From Cohnella phaseoli (GTDB lineage: Bacteria; Bacillota; Bacilli; Paenibacillales; Paenibacillaceae): DNA of 64,000 nucleotides. Below are positions 31,980 to 41,695 of this stretch, piece after piece. Within the stretch, counting starts at the first letter, position 1, and each line of letters begins with the position of its first letter. The stretch lies in contig NZ_QRDZ01000042.1 of assembly GCF_003386235.1 (NCBI RefSeq), positions 1 to 64,000 on the forward strand. Reading direction: 5' to 3'. The notes under the pieces are model-generated. The model was not told the DNA's origin. It did not search any database and worked only from the letters and a program-made list of their open reading frames with translations. The position numbers and the translations under genes were made by a program.

Positions 31980-32882
31980 CTACGTATTTGTACCGCCGAT
32001 CAAGCTGTCCAGCCGACCAATCGTCTCCCCCGCATCGCTCGGCCCATACTCCTTAAGCAAAGCCAGCATTCCTCTCACCAGCAGACGATGGCCAGTAGAC
32101 GGTTTCTCGACGATCTCCTTCAGCAGGGTCAGAGCTTCCATTAGATCGCGCTGCGTATCCTCGCTGCGCTCGGAGGCCGTCGCGACAATTCGGCCTTCTA
32201 TCTGGGTCAGCAAAAACAGCTCCTCGGTGACGACCTCCTCCGTTAATCCGGCCAAGCTCCGCAGCTTGGCAAGATCCATCGGAGGCAGCATCGGCACCTC
32301 CCCCGAACGGAACAGCCCGTTCATCATATCGTCGAGCCGCCGCAAAATATACCGGCTTAGCTGCCGTCCGTCGAACACCTGCTCCTCGAAGAGCAACTGC
32401 TCGAAATACTGAGCCCACATTCCCGATACCAGCGCGGACGCATCGGCCAGATAAGGGGTAACCTGCTCGCCGTAGATCGCCATCATGTGCGAAACGTGCC
32501 AGAGCTGCGATCTCGCGCGAAGTCGGAAGATCATTCCCTGAATTTGCGGATGAAGACCGGTAAACGGCTCCTTGATCAGCATTTTCATAAAATCCAGCTG
32601 CTCGAGGACGAAGCGGTATTGGCGTTCAAGCTGGGAGGCAAACTTCTCCCGGGGAGGGAGAAGCGTGTCCCCGGGCTTCTCTCTCATTTCCGCGAACAAC
32701 ATTTCTCCGTAATACTCGATAACCGAGATGAGAAGATCGTCCTTGGACTTGAAGTAGAAGTAGATGGAGCCTTTAGCCATGCCAAGCTCGTCGACAATTT
32801 CCTGGATCGAGGTTGCGTTAAATCCTTTGCGGGCAAAGCAATGGATCGCCGCCTCAAGAATCAACTTCTTTTTATCCTGCAC
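31980..32882 (-). CDS. TetR-family regulator of the RND pump
   Basis: Regulator of 300 residues. The N-terminal TetR helix-turn-helix is clear: ILEAAIHCFARKGFNATSIQEIVDELGMAKGSIYFYFKSKDDLL. The C-terminal ligand domain is longer than the family norm of about 200 residues. The start is GTG at 32882 after AAAGGGT. It lies 35 bases after the RND pump gene on the same strand, so it is probably co-transcribed with the pump and represses the shared promoter at 36135-36163, giving autoregulation. Confidence 0.88.
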   Translation of the reverse strand: MQDKKKLILEAAIHCFARKGFNATSIQEIVDELGMAKGSIYFYFKSKDDLLISVIEYYGEMLFAEMREKPGDTLLPPREKFASQLERQYRFVLEQLDFMKMLIKEPFTGLHPQIQGMIFRLRARSQLWHVSHMMAIYGEQVTPYLADASALVSGMWAQYFEQLLFEEQVFDGRQLSRYILRRLDDMMNGLFRSGEVPMLPPMDLAKLRSLAGLTEEVVTEELFLLTQIEGRIVATASERSEDTQRDLMEALTLLKEIVEKPSTGHRLLVRGMLALLKEYGPSDAGETIGRLDSLIGGTNT

Positions 32883-32917
32883 GACTGTCTACCCTTTCTT
32901 TCGACGACGGCCAACCG

Positions 32918-35900
32918 TTAAGCATTTGCGTTTTTCGATTTCCGTCTCATTTTCATCAGCAGCTCGTAAATAATCGGAACGATCAGCAGTGTAAGCAGCG
33001 TAGAGCTGATCAGACCGCCGATAACCGTTACGCCGAGCCCTTTGGAAATGATGCCAGCGCTCTCGAAGCCAAACGCCAGAGGCAGCAGCGCACCGATCGT
33101 CGCCAGCGCGGTCATCAGAATCGGACGCAGACGAGTTCCGCCCGCTTCAAGCAGAGCTTCCCGAGTAGACATTCCCTCGCGCTCCTTGTGAATAACGCGG
33201 TCGATCAATACAATCGCGTTCGTGACGACGATACCGATCAACATTAGGGCACCCATCAGCGCCGATACGCTTAGCGTTTCGCCTGTCAGGTACAGCGCCA
33301 CCAGACCGCCGATAATCGCAAACGGCAGCGAGAACATGATCGCGAACGGAGCAAGACCGCCTCCGAACGTAAGCACAAGCGCCAGATATACGATGGCGAT
33401 TGCAGCAACCATAGCCAGGCCGAGCTGGGTAAACGTTTCATTGATTTGCTCGGTAACGCCGCCGAATTGCACCTCGATGCCGGAAGGAAGCTCCAGCTTG
33501 TCGACCTTGGCCTGCAAATCGCTTGAGACTTTAGCGACATCCGACTCTGTAATGTTGCCGGTCACGTTAACGACCATTTTGCCATTCTGTCTGGCGATCG
33601 AGTTCGGCGATGTGCCCTCTTCGACCGTAGCCACTTCCCCGATCGTCACTTCCATTCCGAGCGGCGAACGCAGCTTCTTGGCCAGAATGTCATCTACGCT
33701 CTTGTATTCCGCTTGCTCAACGGCAACATAGACGTTGTAGCGTTTGCCGTCTTCTTCGATTTGCGTCAGCACTGGACGAACGCGTTGAGGGCTAAGCTCC
33801 ATCGCAATCTGGCCAGGTACGAGCCCGTAGCGGCTCAGCTTCTCCTGATCGGCGACAAATGTATACTGCTCATACGTCTTGGACAGGCTGGTTTTCACTT
33901 TCTCGAAGGAATTATCGGCTTTCATCAGATCGGCGATTTGATTCGCCACCGGAGCGATCTGGTCAAGAGAATCGCCGAATACGCTCAGGCTGAACTGGCT
34001 GCCTCCGAATCCTCCGGTTTGATCCATCTCGGCCCATTCTCCTGTCGGAACCGCTTTGCGCAGCTCCTCGATAAGCGCCGACTTCTTGTCTGCGAAATCC
34101 TTCGTATCGCTTTTGTATTGCAGGAAGAACAATCCGGACTTGGACGGTCCCGGCTGCAGCGGATTTTCTCCGCCTACCGAGTACTGCACGCTGGTCACTT
34201 CCGACTGGTCCATAATGACTTTCTCGGCGACCAACGCCTTCTGCTCTACATCCTCGATCCGATCTCCCGGATCCGGACTGTACGTGACCATAGCATACTT
34301 GTCTTCCTGATCCGGCAGGAAGCTCGCGCCGATCAGAGGGACAAGGAACAGACTTCCGACCAGCAGCGCAAAAGAAATGACGAGCGTAATGATTTTATGA
34401 TTTAAGGCGGAGGACAGCAAGCGACGATAGCCTTGAGCCAGTTTACCGTTATTTTCTTCGTGGTCGTGGCCCTTGCCTTCCTTAACGCCTTTCTTGAACA
34501 TCTGATGCGCAAGCATCGGCACGACCGTGATCGCCACGAGCAGCGAAGCCAGCAGCGCGAACACAATCGTTAATGCGAACGGAAGGAAAATTTGGCCGAC
34601 CATGCCGCTAACCAGTCCGAGCGGCAAGAATACGGCGATCGTGACGATCGTCGAGGACATGATCGGAAGGAACATCTCCATCGTCGCCGCCTTGACCAGC
34701 TCGCTGCCCTTCAGCTTCTCGCCCTTGAGCGACATCCGACGGTAAATATTCTCGATAACGACAATCGAGTCGTCGACGACCCGGCCAATCGCGACGGTCA
34801 TCGCTCCGAGCGTCATAATGTTCAACGTAATATCGAACTGCTTCAGGAACAATACCGCGATAATAAGCGACAGCGGAATCGACACGATCGAAATCAGCGT
34901 CGTGCGAATGTTCCTCAAGAAGAGTAGGATTACGATTACCGCGAACAACGCCCCGAATAAGGCTTTGCTGAGCATCGTCTCAACGGATTCCTCGATCGGT
35001 TTGCCTTGATCCAGCATGATGTCGATCTTAAGATCCGTAAATTTCTCTTTCAGCTTATCCGCTTCCGCTTTAACTCCGTTTACCACTTCGACCGTATTGG
35101 CGTCATTCGCCTTTACGACCTGAATACCGATGGACTCTGCGCCGTTCGTGCGGGAGATGGATTCGGCCTTGCCCATAACCTCGATATCGGCAATGTCTCC
35201 GAGCAGCACGGTCGGCAATCCCGCGTTCGGCATCGATGCCGCTCCGCCCGCATTGTCCGCGCCCGAAGCTGCGCCGCCTGCGCCTTCCGCGCCCGGAGCC
35301 GGTGCGCCGCTTCCTCCCGGTACGGCTTGTCCAGCGCCTCCCGGCGCTCCTGCCGCGGAAGGAATAACCGGAATCGCTACCTTCTTCAGATCGTCGATCG
35401 TCGTAATTCTGCCGTCCACGACAACCGTTTTCTGCGTTTGGTCAAATTGGAACAGTCCTAGCGGAGCCTTCAATGCCGAGCCCTGAACGATCCCTTTGAC
35501 CGTATCCTCCGTCAAGCCCAGCTCGGCGAGCTTCGCCTGATTGAATTTCAGCGAGACTTCCTTCACAAACTGACCGGCGATTTGCACGGAGGCCACGCCC
35601 GGAACGCCTTCCAGCGCCGGCTCCACTTCCTCCGATACGATTCTCGTCAGCTCTTCGAGATCGCCTTGACCCGATGCGCTCAAGGAAATGACCGGGAACG
35701 AGTTGAACGAGAATTTGGAGATGTTCGGCGCCTGCACGCCTTCCGGCAGCTTAACGTCCGATGCCGCTTCCCTCAACTGCGCGACCGCTTGATCCATATC
35801 CTGACCGAAATCGTATTCGATGAAAATCGACGATACGTTTTCCATCGATGTCGAGGTTATGTTTTTGACGCCTTCCGTATTTTGAAACCTTTTCTCAAGC

Positions 35901-36100
35901 GGTTCCGTAACATCTTGTACGACCGAATCCGGAGCTGCCCCCGGAGCCACCGTCGTCACGCTAAGGAACGGAAGGCTCAAGTTAGGCAAGCTTTCCTGCT
36001 TCATCGTCATCCCGGAATACAAACCCGCTACAACGATGATGATCGTAATCATCCATAACGCAAATTTGTTCTTTAGAGAAAATCCGATAACACTCTTCAT
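32918..36100 (-). CDS. RND efflux transporter permease (AcrB/SwrC-like)
   Basis: Inner-membrane proton-driven exporter of 1060 residues, close to the usual length. The first helix is preceded by FSLKNKFALWM; helix 4 has VGRVVDDSIVVIENIYR-like residues (AIGRVVDDSIVVIENIYRR), which hold the proton-relay Asp pair. A second repeat half shows VVTNAIVLIDRV. At about residues 245-295 there is an unusual Gly/Ala/Pro-rich insertion in the first porter region. GGAGGAGGAAGAGG precedes the ATG at 36100; the frame is open to 36223. No membrane-fusion partner is encoded, as is common for Gram-positive SwrC-like pumps. Substrates may be lipopeptides or drugs; this is inferred. Confidence 0.93.
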   Translation of the reverse strand: MKSVIGFSLKNKFALWMITIIIVVAGLYSGMTMKQESLPNLSLPFLSVTTVAPGAAPDSVVQDVTEPLEKRFQNTEGVKNITSTSMENVSSIFIEYDFGQDMDQAVAQLREAASDVKLPEGVQAPNISKFSFNSFPVISLSASGQGDLEELTRIVSEEVEPALEGVPGVASVQIAGQFVKEVSLKFNQAKLAELGLTEDTVKGIVQGSALKAPLGLFQFDQTQKTVVVDGRITTIDDLKKVAIPVIPSAAGAPGGAGQAVPGGSGAPAPGAEGAGGAASGADNAGGAASMPNAGLPTVLLGDIADIEVMGKAESISRTNGAESIGIQVVKANDANTVEVVNGVKAEADKLKEKFTDLKIDIMLDQGKPIEESVETMLSKALFGALFAVIVILLFLRNIRTTLISIVSIPLSLIIAVLFLKQFDITLNIMTLGAMTVAIGRVVDDSIVVIENIYRRMSLKGEKLKGSELVKAATMEMFLPIMSSTIVTIAVFLPLGLVSGMVGQIFLPFALTIVFALLASLLVAITVVPMLAHQMFKKGVKEGKGHDHEENNGKLAQGYRRLLSSALNHKIITLVISFALLVGSLFLVPLIGASFLPDQEDKYAMVTYSPDPGDRIEDVEQKALVAEKVIMDQSEVTSVQYSVGGENPLQPGPSKSGLFFLQYKSDTKDFADKKSALIEELRKAVPTGEWAEMDQTGGFGGSQFSLSVFGDSLDQIAPVANQIADLMKADNSFEKVKTSLSKTYEQYTFVADQEKLSRYGLVPGQIAMELSPQRVRPVLTQIEEDGKRYNVYVAVEQAEYKSVDDILAKKLRSPLGMEVTIGEVATVEEGTSPNSIARQNGKMVVNVTGNITESDVAKVSSDLQAKVDKLELPSGIEVQFGGVTEQINETFTQLGLAMVAAIAIVYLALVLTFGGGLAPFAIMFSLPFAIIGGLVALYLTGETLSVSALMGALMLIGIVVTNAIVLIDRVIHKEREGMSTREALLEAGGTRLRPILMTALATIGALLPLAFGFESAGIISKGLGVTVIGGLISSTLLTLLIVPIIYELLMKMRRKSKNANA

Positions 36101-36134
36101 ATGTCCTCTTCCTCCTCCAATCTCTCTGTTCAAA

Positions 36135-36163
36135 ATCTTATCGAACGACTGGTCGAAAGTCAA
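36135..36163 (-). promoter_or_regulatory. Sigma-A promoter of the RND pump with operator in the spacer
   Basis: Minus-strand TTGACT (36158-36163) and TAAGAT (36135-36140) are 17 bases apart, near consensus. The spacer holds CGAC-CA-GTCG, a perfect inverted repeat. A related motif, GACCGATCGTT, lies at about 36211-36222 on the same strand. Binding in the spacer would block polymerase, which fits repression by the TetR protein encoded downstream. Confidence 0.65.
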
Positions 36164-36210
36164 ATGGATATTGTGGCAATATTGCATACACATCAATGTT
36201 TTATTCACAA

Positions 36211-36222
36211 AACGATCGGTCA
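36211..36222 (-). promoter_or_regulatory. Second operator-like motif GACCGATCGTT
   Basis: It shares GACC-NN-TCGTT with the motif inside the RND promoter spacer about 65 bases away. It may be an auxiliary TetR site; two examples only. Confidence 0.35.
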
Positions 36223-36320
36223 ATTACCATTGAACACGCATTCAAAAACCGAGGATCGTTTGCGCTCGCCCCATAGTATTCCCCGCTTGCCATCATTTCG
36301 AGTAACAACACGATGCGTGC

Positions 36321-36364
36321 AAAAAAAAAGATACATAAACCCGCGATAAGCGGGTTATGTATCC
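36321..36364 (-). terminator. Terminator overlapping the end of the locus 3 regulator gene
   Basis: On the minus strand GATACATAACCCGC pairs with GCGGGTTTATGTATC, followed by nine T. The stop codon of the AraC regulator (36355-36357) lies inside the 5' arm of the stem. Confidence 0.92.
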
Positions 36365-37917
36365 CTTCCAGCTGAAGATAAGACGCGTTGACGGTATTCT
36401 AGCGGGGTGACGCCGACGGTCTCCCGGAACACGCGGTTAAAATGCTTCGTGTTGTCGAACCCGGCCCGCTCGCCAATGTCCATCACCTTTAACTCCGTTG
36501 TTCCCAGTAGCTCCTTCGCTTTCTCAATGCGTATATTTTTCAAATATTGGACAAAGCTGACGCCGACGAAATCTTTAAACGCCTGACTGAAGTACGTATA
36601 GTTCAGCGATACATAGTTGGACACCATCGTCATGTTAAGGTCTTTGGCATAATTGGCGTGAATATATTCCAGCGCCCGATCCATATCCTTCCGGTCAACG
36701 TGGATCGATCTAAGATGACGGATAAAGTCGTTTAAGCCAAACAGCAGGTTTTGCACGCAGTGGATGTAATCCTGAATATGCGCAAAATTGTAAAGGCTGC
36801 CGGCCATCTTATACATCTTGATAATTTCGATCGAAGCATCTCCGTAAGTGCGGAACACCTGATCGAATATCGTTTCGTTCAATAGGCGGCCTACCTCTTC
36901 GAAATAGCCGATGTCCGCGCGGGCTAGCGCATCCGCCGCAAACAGCTCCTGAAGCAGCGCCTTCATCTCTTTGTCGCGATCCGTCCCCATCATATTGGCC
37001 AATCGTTCGATCGAGCCGGCCGGAACCGGGTAATCCCGCTCCCGAAGCGCCAATTGCTCGTATCGGATCAGCGCATCCCCGGATCGGCCCAGCAACAGCC
37101 GATATTTCAAGGCTTGCCGCGCTTCGTCGTATTTGATTCGCAGCTGGCCCAACCCGTCGCCTTTACAGCTAAGCCCCGCAAAGAAAGTTCCGGAGACACT
37201 CGAAGCCGAGGAAAGCTCTTGAATCATCCCGGTCAGCAGTTCCTCTCGCACAGCCAGAACAACAAGCCTCTCCCCCTTGTCTTCCAAGTAAAGATACGGC
37301 TCGTCTTTGCCGAAAGCAGTCAAGTACTCCATCCCTTTTATCACATTGCGCTGATGTCCCGACGTATCCAGAATGCCCACCAGGTAACCCGACTCAAAAT
37401 CCTGAAGACCGGCTTCGCTTGCCAGCGCTGCCACTTCCTCCGAGCTTAGCTCGGGCGCCGACCAGATGTGTCTCAGCGAATTGATCTGCATCCCGCTGCG
37501 GTATTTGTCCGTCTCTCCTAACCGCCCGCGAAGTTCATCCCGCTCCAGCAGCTCGGAGTTGGCTTTGCCCAGCGCAGCGAACAGATCGTCGCGAACGATT
37601 GGCTTCAACAAATATTCTTTGACCTTATGCTTAATCGCTTCTTTGGCATATTGAAAATCGTCGTATCCGCTCAAGATCAGCAGCACCGGCGGGTTTCCCA
37701 GCTCCGCCATTCTTCGAATCAGCTCGATCCCATCCATATGCGGCATTCGAATATCGGTCAGCAAAATATCCGCCGGCTCCCGCTCATGCTCCTCCAAAGC
37801 TTGCCGACCGTCGGCCGCCAAACTAATCGAATAGGTGCCGGGATACTCCCGTTCGATCATCGCCTTAAGCCCAAGACGGATATTTTTTTCATCATCCGCG
37901 ATCAGCAGCTTCCGCAT
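36355..37917 (-). CDS. AraC-type response regulator (YesN-like), locus 3a
   Basis: Regulator of 520 residues. Receiver domain: MRKLLIADDEKN, phospho-acceptor Asp55 in LLTDIRMP, lysine in YLLKPIV. The C-terminal AraC domain reads LNMTMVSNYVSLNYTYFSQAFKDFVGVS and IGERAGFDNTKHFNRVFRETVGVTPLEYR. The start overlaps the 3' end of the kinase gene by 26 bases, indicating coupling. It is the last gene of the permease-permease-binding protein-kinase-regulator run and ends in a strong terminator. Confidence 0.93.
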   Translation of the reverse strand: MRKLLIADDEKNIRLGLKAMIEREYPGTYSISLAADGRQALEEHEREPADILLTDIRMPHMDGIELIRRMAELGNPPVLLILSGYDDFQYAKEAIKHKVKEYLLKPIVRDDLFAALGKANSELLERDELRGRLGETDKYRSGMQINSLRHIWSAPELSSEEVAALASEAGLQDFESGYLVGILDTSGHQRNVIKGMEYLTAFGKDEPYLYLEDKGERLVVLAVREELLTGMIQELSSASSVSGTFFAGLSCKGDGLGQLRIKYDEARQALKYRLLLGRSGDALIRYEQLALRERDYPVPAGSIERLANMMGTDRDKEMKALLQELFAADALARADIGYFEEVGRLLNETIFDQVFRTYGDASIEIIKMYKMAGSLYNFAHIQDYIHCVQNLLFGLNDFIRHLRSIHVDRKDMDRALEYIHANYAKDLNMTMVSNYVSLNYTYFSQAFKDFVGVSFVQYLKNIRIEKAKELLGTTELKVMDIGERAGFDNTKHFNRVFRETVGVTPLEYRQRVLSSAGRDT

Positions 37918-39790
37918 TGGCCGTCAACCCTCCGTTCAAAATCAAGCATGGAATGCGAAGCGTAACGCGTGTGCAGACACCAGGCTCTCCGTCAATCCGC
38001 AGCCCGTATTCCCTGCCGAAATGCATCTGAAGCCGACTATGCACGTTCGCCAGTCCGATCCCATTACCCTTGCTCGCGTAATCCTTCGTCTCTCCCTCGG
38101 CAGTCCCCCGCTCGATGCGCGAATTCAGCTCCCGTACTCGCTCCGGGGCGATGCCGACACCGTCGTCGACAATCGAGATCAGCATCGCATCGGCCTCCTG
38201 CGCCGCATGGATTTGAATTGTCAATTCGGAGTCTCCCAGCCCGTGTTTAATCGCATTCTCGACAACGGGCTGAAGCGACATTTTGAGCAGCTCCAGGTTC
38301 AAGTACGACTCGGGAATATCCGTTACCAGAGTAATCCGATCGTCGAAGCGAATATTCGCAATACTTACGTAATTGCCGATATGAGTAAGTTCATCTCTAA
38401 GACGGACATATTCGCTGGTCCAGCGCATATTGTAGCGCATCATCCCGCCCAAAGAAGTGAGCGCATTGGAAATCTCTCTCTGATCGTTGATTTCCGCCAT
38501 CATCTTGATGTTTTCCAGCGTATTGTACAGAAAATGCGAGTCGATCTGATTCTTCAGCGTAGCCAGCTCCGCTTCTTTGGCGGCGGCCTGCTTGTTGACC
38601 GCGTCGGCGATCAGCTCGTTGATTTTGCGCAGCATTTTGCGAAAATGGTGGGCCAGGTCGCCAACCTCGCCTCCGCCCCGGATATCCAGATCGATGCCGA
38701 AATCGCCTTGGCGCACCCTCTTCATAGAGTCGGTTAGCACATGCAGCTTTTTAAGAATAATGGAGTTTAAATAGTAAGTAGCAATCGCCAAAATGGCGAG
38801 CAACACGACATTGGCCCAAATGATCCGGTTGCGGGCGTCGTTAATGCCATCATATACGGGTTTAAGCGATGCCACCTTCAGCATATAGGCTTCTAGGGGC
38901 TGAATATAAGAATAGACGCCAAGGTAGGGCACGCCGCGCACCGTGAACTTAAAGCTGCCCTTCCCCTCTCCGTTCGACTTCAGCAGCGCAAATTGCTTCC
39001 TCAAAGCCTCATCGTCTACCCCGTTCGTCTCCAGAAAACGGTTTGCCGGATTGCGAATTATTTCCCCATCACGATCGACCATGACCATCTGGGATTGTTC
39101 GTCCTGAAGCGGGCTGAACGTATTCGGAAAAGAGTTCGTAAGCAGCATATCGATCTGCAAAATGCCGACATGCGTTCCCTGCGGATACTGAATCTCCCGG
39201 TAGAGCGACAATTTCGGATTAAAATCCTCCTCTAGCCCAGGCCGGCTGCGAATGAGCTCCCGGGTGGAGCGGCTGAACATCCATACATTCTGCTCATTCG
39301 CTTCCAGCACCGTCTCGTACCATGTATCCTGTTGAATTCGACTCTCGTGATACAGAACGGGAAGCATCTCATTCGTCGCCGGATTGCTTGCGTAAATGCG
39401 AATTCGTTCGATGCTCGGGTTGTTATACTGAATCCCGACAATATTTTGCAAGCTCTGACGGTTCAGTAAGAGAAGCTCCCACGCGCTTAACAGATTGGGG
39501 TCCAGCAAGTAGTCCTTGAGCTCCCGGTCCACCAAAGTCCGTTCCGCCGCCCGCTTCATCGTCTCCATATTATTTTTCAGGTTGATCTGCTCGATCTCCA
39601 GCGAATATTCGTGGTTTTTCTTAAGCTCCTCTACCGCATTGCCCGTCTGCCCTTTGAAAATATACATTGAAATCAGCAGACTCGGCAGCAACATGATCAA
39701 AATGTACGCAACAAGAAGCCTCTTCTGTAAAGTAAGCTGTTCCAGACGGAACGTAATTCTTTCCCATTTTCGCTTCCAGTAGCGCAGCAT
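37892..39790 (-). CDS. Sensor histidine kinase (YesM-like), locus 3a
   Basis: Kinase of about 632 residues. Helix 1 (LLVAYILIMLLPSLLISMYIF), a long extracellular sensor (about 265 residues), helix 2 (IIWANVVLLAILAIATYYLNSI), HAMP, an H box NQIDSHFLYNTLENIKMMA (His419; the usual NPHF is DSHF here), N box VENAIKHG and G box VDDGVGIAPE. The frame is open to 39844; MLRYWKRKW at 39790 is taken as start, a GTG three codons upstream is possible, and neither has a strong ribosome binding site. A terminator precedes it, so it may have its own promoter. Confidence 0.88.
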   Translation of the reverse strand: MLRYWKRKWERITFRLEQLTLQKRLLVAYILIMLLPSLLISMYIFKGQTGNAVEELKKNHEYSLEIEQINLKNNMETMKRAAERTLVDRELKDYLLDPNLLSAWELLLLNRQSLQNIVGIQYNNPSIERIRIYASNPATNEMLPVLYHESRIQQDTWYETVLEANEQNVWMFSRSTRELIRSRPGLEEDFNPKLSLYREIQYPQGTHVGILQIDMLLTNSFPNTFSPLQDEQSQMVMVDRDGEIIRNPANRFLETNGVDDEALRKQFALLKSNGEGKGSFKFTVRGVPYLGVYSYIQPLEAYMLKVASLKPVYDGINDARNRIIWANVVLLAILAIATYYLNSIILKKLHVLTDSMKRVRQGDFGIDLDIRGGGEVGDLAHHFRKMLRKINELIADAVNKQAAAKEAELATLKNQIDSHFLYNTLENIKMMAEINDQREISNALTSLGGMMRYNMRWTSEYVRLRDELTHIGNYVSIANIRFDDRITLVTDIPESYLNLELLKMSLQPVVENAIKHGLGDSELTIQIHAAQEADAMLISIVDDGVGIAPERVRELNSRIERGTAEGETKDYASKGNGIGLANVHSRLQMHFGREYGLRIDGEPGVCTRVTLRIPCLILNGGLTANAEAADRG

Positions 39791-39864
39791 CTTCGTCACA
39801 TCACTTTCACGGCATCGTGCACTTATTCTATCATGAGCGGCCATTTTTGCATCCGGAAATGTCC

Positions 39865-39889
39865 GAAAAACCCAGCATAACTGGGTTTT
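39865..39889 (-). terminator. Terminator after the locus 3 binding protein gene
   Basis: On the minus strand AAAACCCAG-TTATG-CTGGGTTTTT forms a compact hairpin with a short T run. It lies 17 bases after the binding protein stop and ahead of the kinase gene, so kinase and regulator may be expressed at a lower level through read-through. Confidence 0.75.
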
Positions 39890-39905
39890 CCGGAACCGCT
39901 ATCGC

Positions 39906-41612
39906 TTATTTCAGAAATTCTGCAAGCTTCTTCACGTTTTCCTCATACTTCGTCTGACGATAAGCCATCAGGTCCGCGAAGCCGGATTTATCGCGTTTGG
40001 CGATAAAGTCGTTAAACGTCTGGTCGAAGTCTGCTTCCGATTTGGCCAGCAGCAGCTTCGGCAGCGCCTTGCCCCATTCCGTGGCAATTTTCTTGGCATT
40101 GATGCCTTCCTTGGAAGTGGCAGGCGGGTTGATCAGGTCGTACTGCGAATAGCTCTCCGTCTTGCCCTTCGTCCAATCTTCCAGTTGCTTAAACGGCTCG
40201 ACCGCAGGCGGTTGCCATTGCAATTGCATATTCGTGTCCATCAGCATCCAGAACGTGTGCGAAGCGCCATATTGCTTATCAAATGCGGAACGGTCCGTGT
40301 TCATTAGGCTCAGCGCTTCCGGCTTGAACTGGTCTTTGCCGTCGATCGTGTCGTAGGATACGCCTTTCTCGCCGAGATACATATCCTTCTGGCCTTCCTC
40401 GCTGATCAGGTAGCTCAGGAACTTGATGGCGCGCTCCTTGTCCTTAACGTTCTTGGAAATCAGCGTTACCGTCCAGCCGGAGATTGCAGGTCCGGCAAGC
40501 GTCGGAGCGTCCAGATTCGTATTCGCCGGGCCGTCAACCGCGATGTAGACGGAGTTCGGGTCGTTGGCGTACAGCACGTTCTGCTGGGCAGCGAAGTCCG
40601 TGCGTTGGTACAGCATGGCGAAGTAACGTCCTTGTGCGATTTTCTCTTCCATCTGTGCACGCTTGTCGACGAATATGTCTTTGGAGATCAAACCGTCTTG
40701 GTTGGCTTGACGGAACGTCTTCAACCAGCGAACGTATTCCGGATCGGTCAGACGGTCGTACAGCTTGCCTTCTTTTTCCCTTGGAAGCGCCAGGTAGTGA
40801 GACAAGTAGGACGAATCTTGACCAACGTCGAAGAACGAGTAGTTGCCGTCTTCGCCGAACTCGTGGAAGCCGATCGGAATAAGCGGTTGACCGTTCACTT
40901 CCGGGAATTTCTCCTTGGCCAGCTTCAGAGCGTTAAGGAAGCCTTCCGGCGTCCGCATGTCCGGGCTGCCGATCGCTTCGTACATATCTTTGCGAACGAC
41001 GAACGTTTGGTTCGACGTAAACTGCGTGCCGAAATTTTTGAAATCCGCCGGAGATGAAGACGCATTCGGATACACGTACGTTTTGCCGTCTGGCTGTGCG
41101 TACCAGCTCAGTTTGGCGCCGTCGGCCACTTTGAAGAAGTACGGATCGTATTGATCGGCGAGATCGGTGAGCGATTCGACAAGGCCGCCCTCGACCATCT
41201 TCTTCACGCCTTCCTCCCACCAGCCAAGCGTAATGAAATCAGGCAGTTGGTTCGCCGCGATCATCGCGTTCAGCTTCTCGTTCTCGTTGCCGGCCGGGAC
41301 GACCAGATTCAGACTGACGCCCGTTTTCTTCGTAATGTACTGCGACGTTGGATCAACGCCCCATTTGTTCGGAAACCAGGCGAAGTTCAAATACCAGTCG
41401 AAAGTAATCGGCGACGTGTCGGACTTCCAGCCTGCCTCATCCGCAGCCGGCTGCTCCGCACTGGCGCTCGGGCTTTCCGCGCTTGAAGCGGAGGGTTGGC
41501 TGGCGGACGCGCTCGGGCTGCTGCTAGCCTCCGGTTTGTTGTTGCCGCCCGAACAAGCGACGAGCGTACTCATAAGCGCTGCGACCATCGTTAAACTTAG
41601 CCACTTTTTCAT
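39906..41612 (-). CDS. Extracellular binding lipoprotein (LplA-like), locus 3a
   Basis: Large solute-binding protein of 568 residues, typical of the LplA/YtcQ type that works with LplB/LplC-type permeases. Lipobox STLVAC gives Cys20, followed by a Ser/Ala/Pro/Glu linker. Mature part: SPITFDWYLNFAWFPNKWGVDPTSQYITKKTGVSLNLVVPAGNENEKLNAMIAANQLPDFITLGWWEE region. GGGG lies 7 bases before the ATG at 41612; another ATG two codons upstream is too near. It follows the two permeases. Confidence 0.93.
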   Translation of the reverse strand: MKKWLSLTMVAALMSTLVACSGGNNKPEASSSPSASASQPSASSAESPSASAEQPAADEAGWKSDTSPITFDWYLNFAWFPNKWGVDPTSQYITKKTGVSLNLVVPAGNENEKLNAMIAANQLPDFITLGWWEEGVKKMVEGGLVESLTDLADQYDPYFFKVADGAKLSWYAQPDGKTYVYPNASSSPADFKNFGTQFTSNQTFVVRKDMYEAIGSPDMRTPEGFLNALKLAKEKFPEVNGQPLIPIGFHEFGEDGNYSFFDVGQDSSYLSHYLALPREKEGKLYDRLTDPEYVRWLKTFRQANQDGLISKDIFVDKRAQMEEKIAQGRYFAMLYQRTDFAAQQNVLYANDPNSVYIAVDGPANTNLDAPTLAGPAISGWTVTLISKNVKDKERAIKFLSYLISEEGQKDMYLGEKGVSYDTIDGKDQFKPEALSLMNTDRSAFDKQYGASHTFWMLMDTNMQLQWQPPAVEPFKQLEDWTKGKTESYSQYDLINPPATSKEGINAKKIATEWGKALPKLLLAKSEADFDQTFNDFIAKRDKSGFADLMAYRQTKYEENVKKLAEFLK

Positions 41613-41695
41613 CGTCATACCCCTTTGTTCGATAATGTATGAGATTCCCTCACGGGAAAGTAAAACCGCTTGTTAGCTTGAAGCAAACCTTAAAC

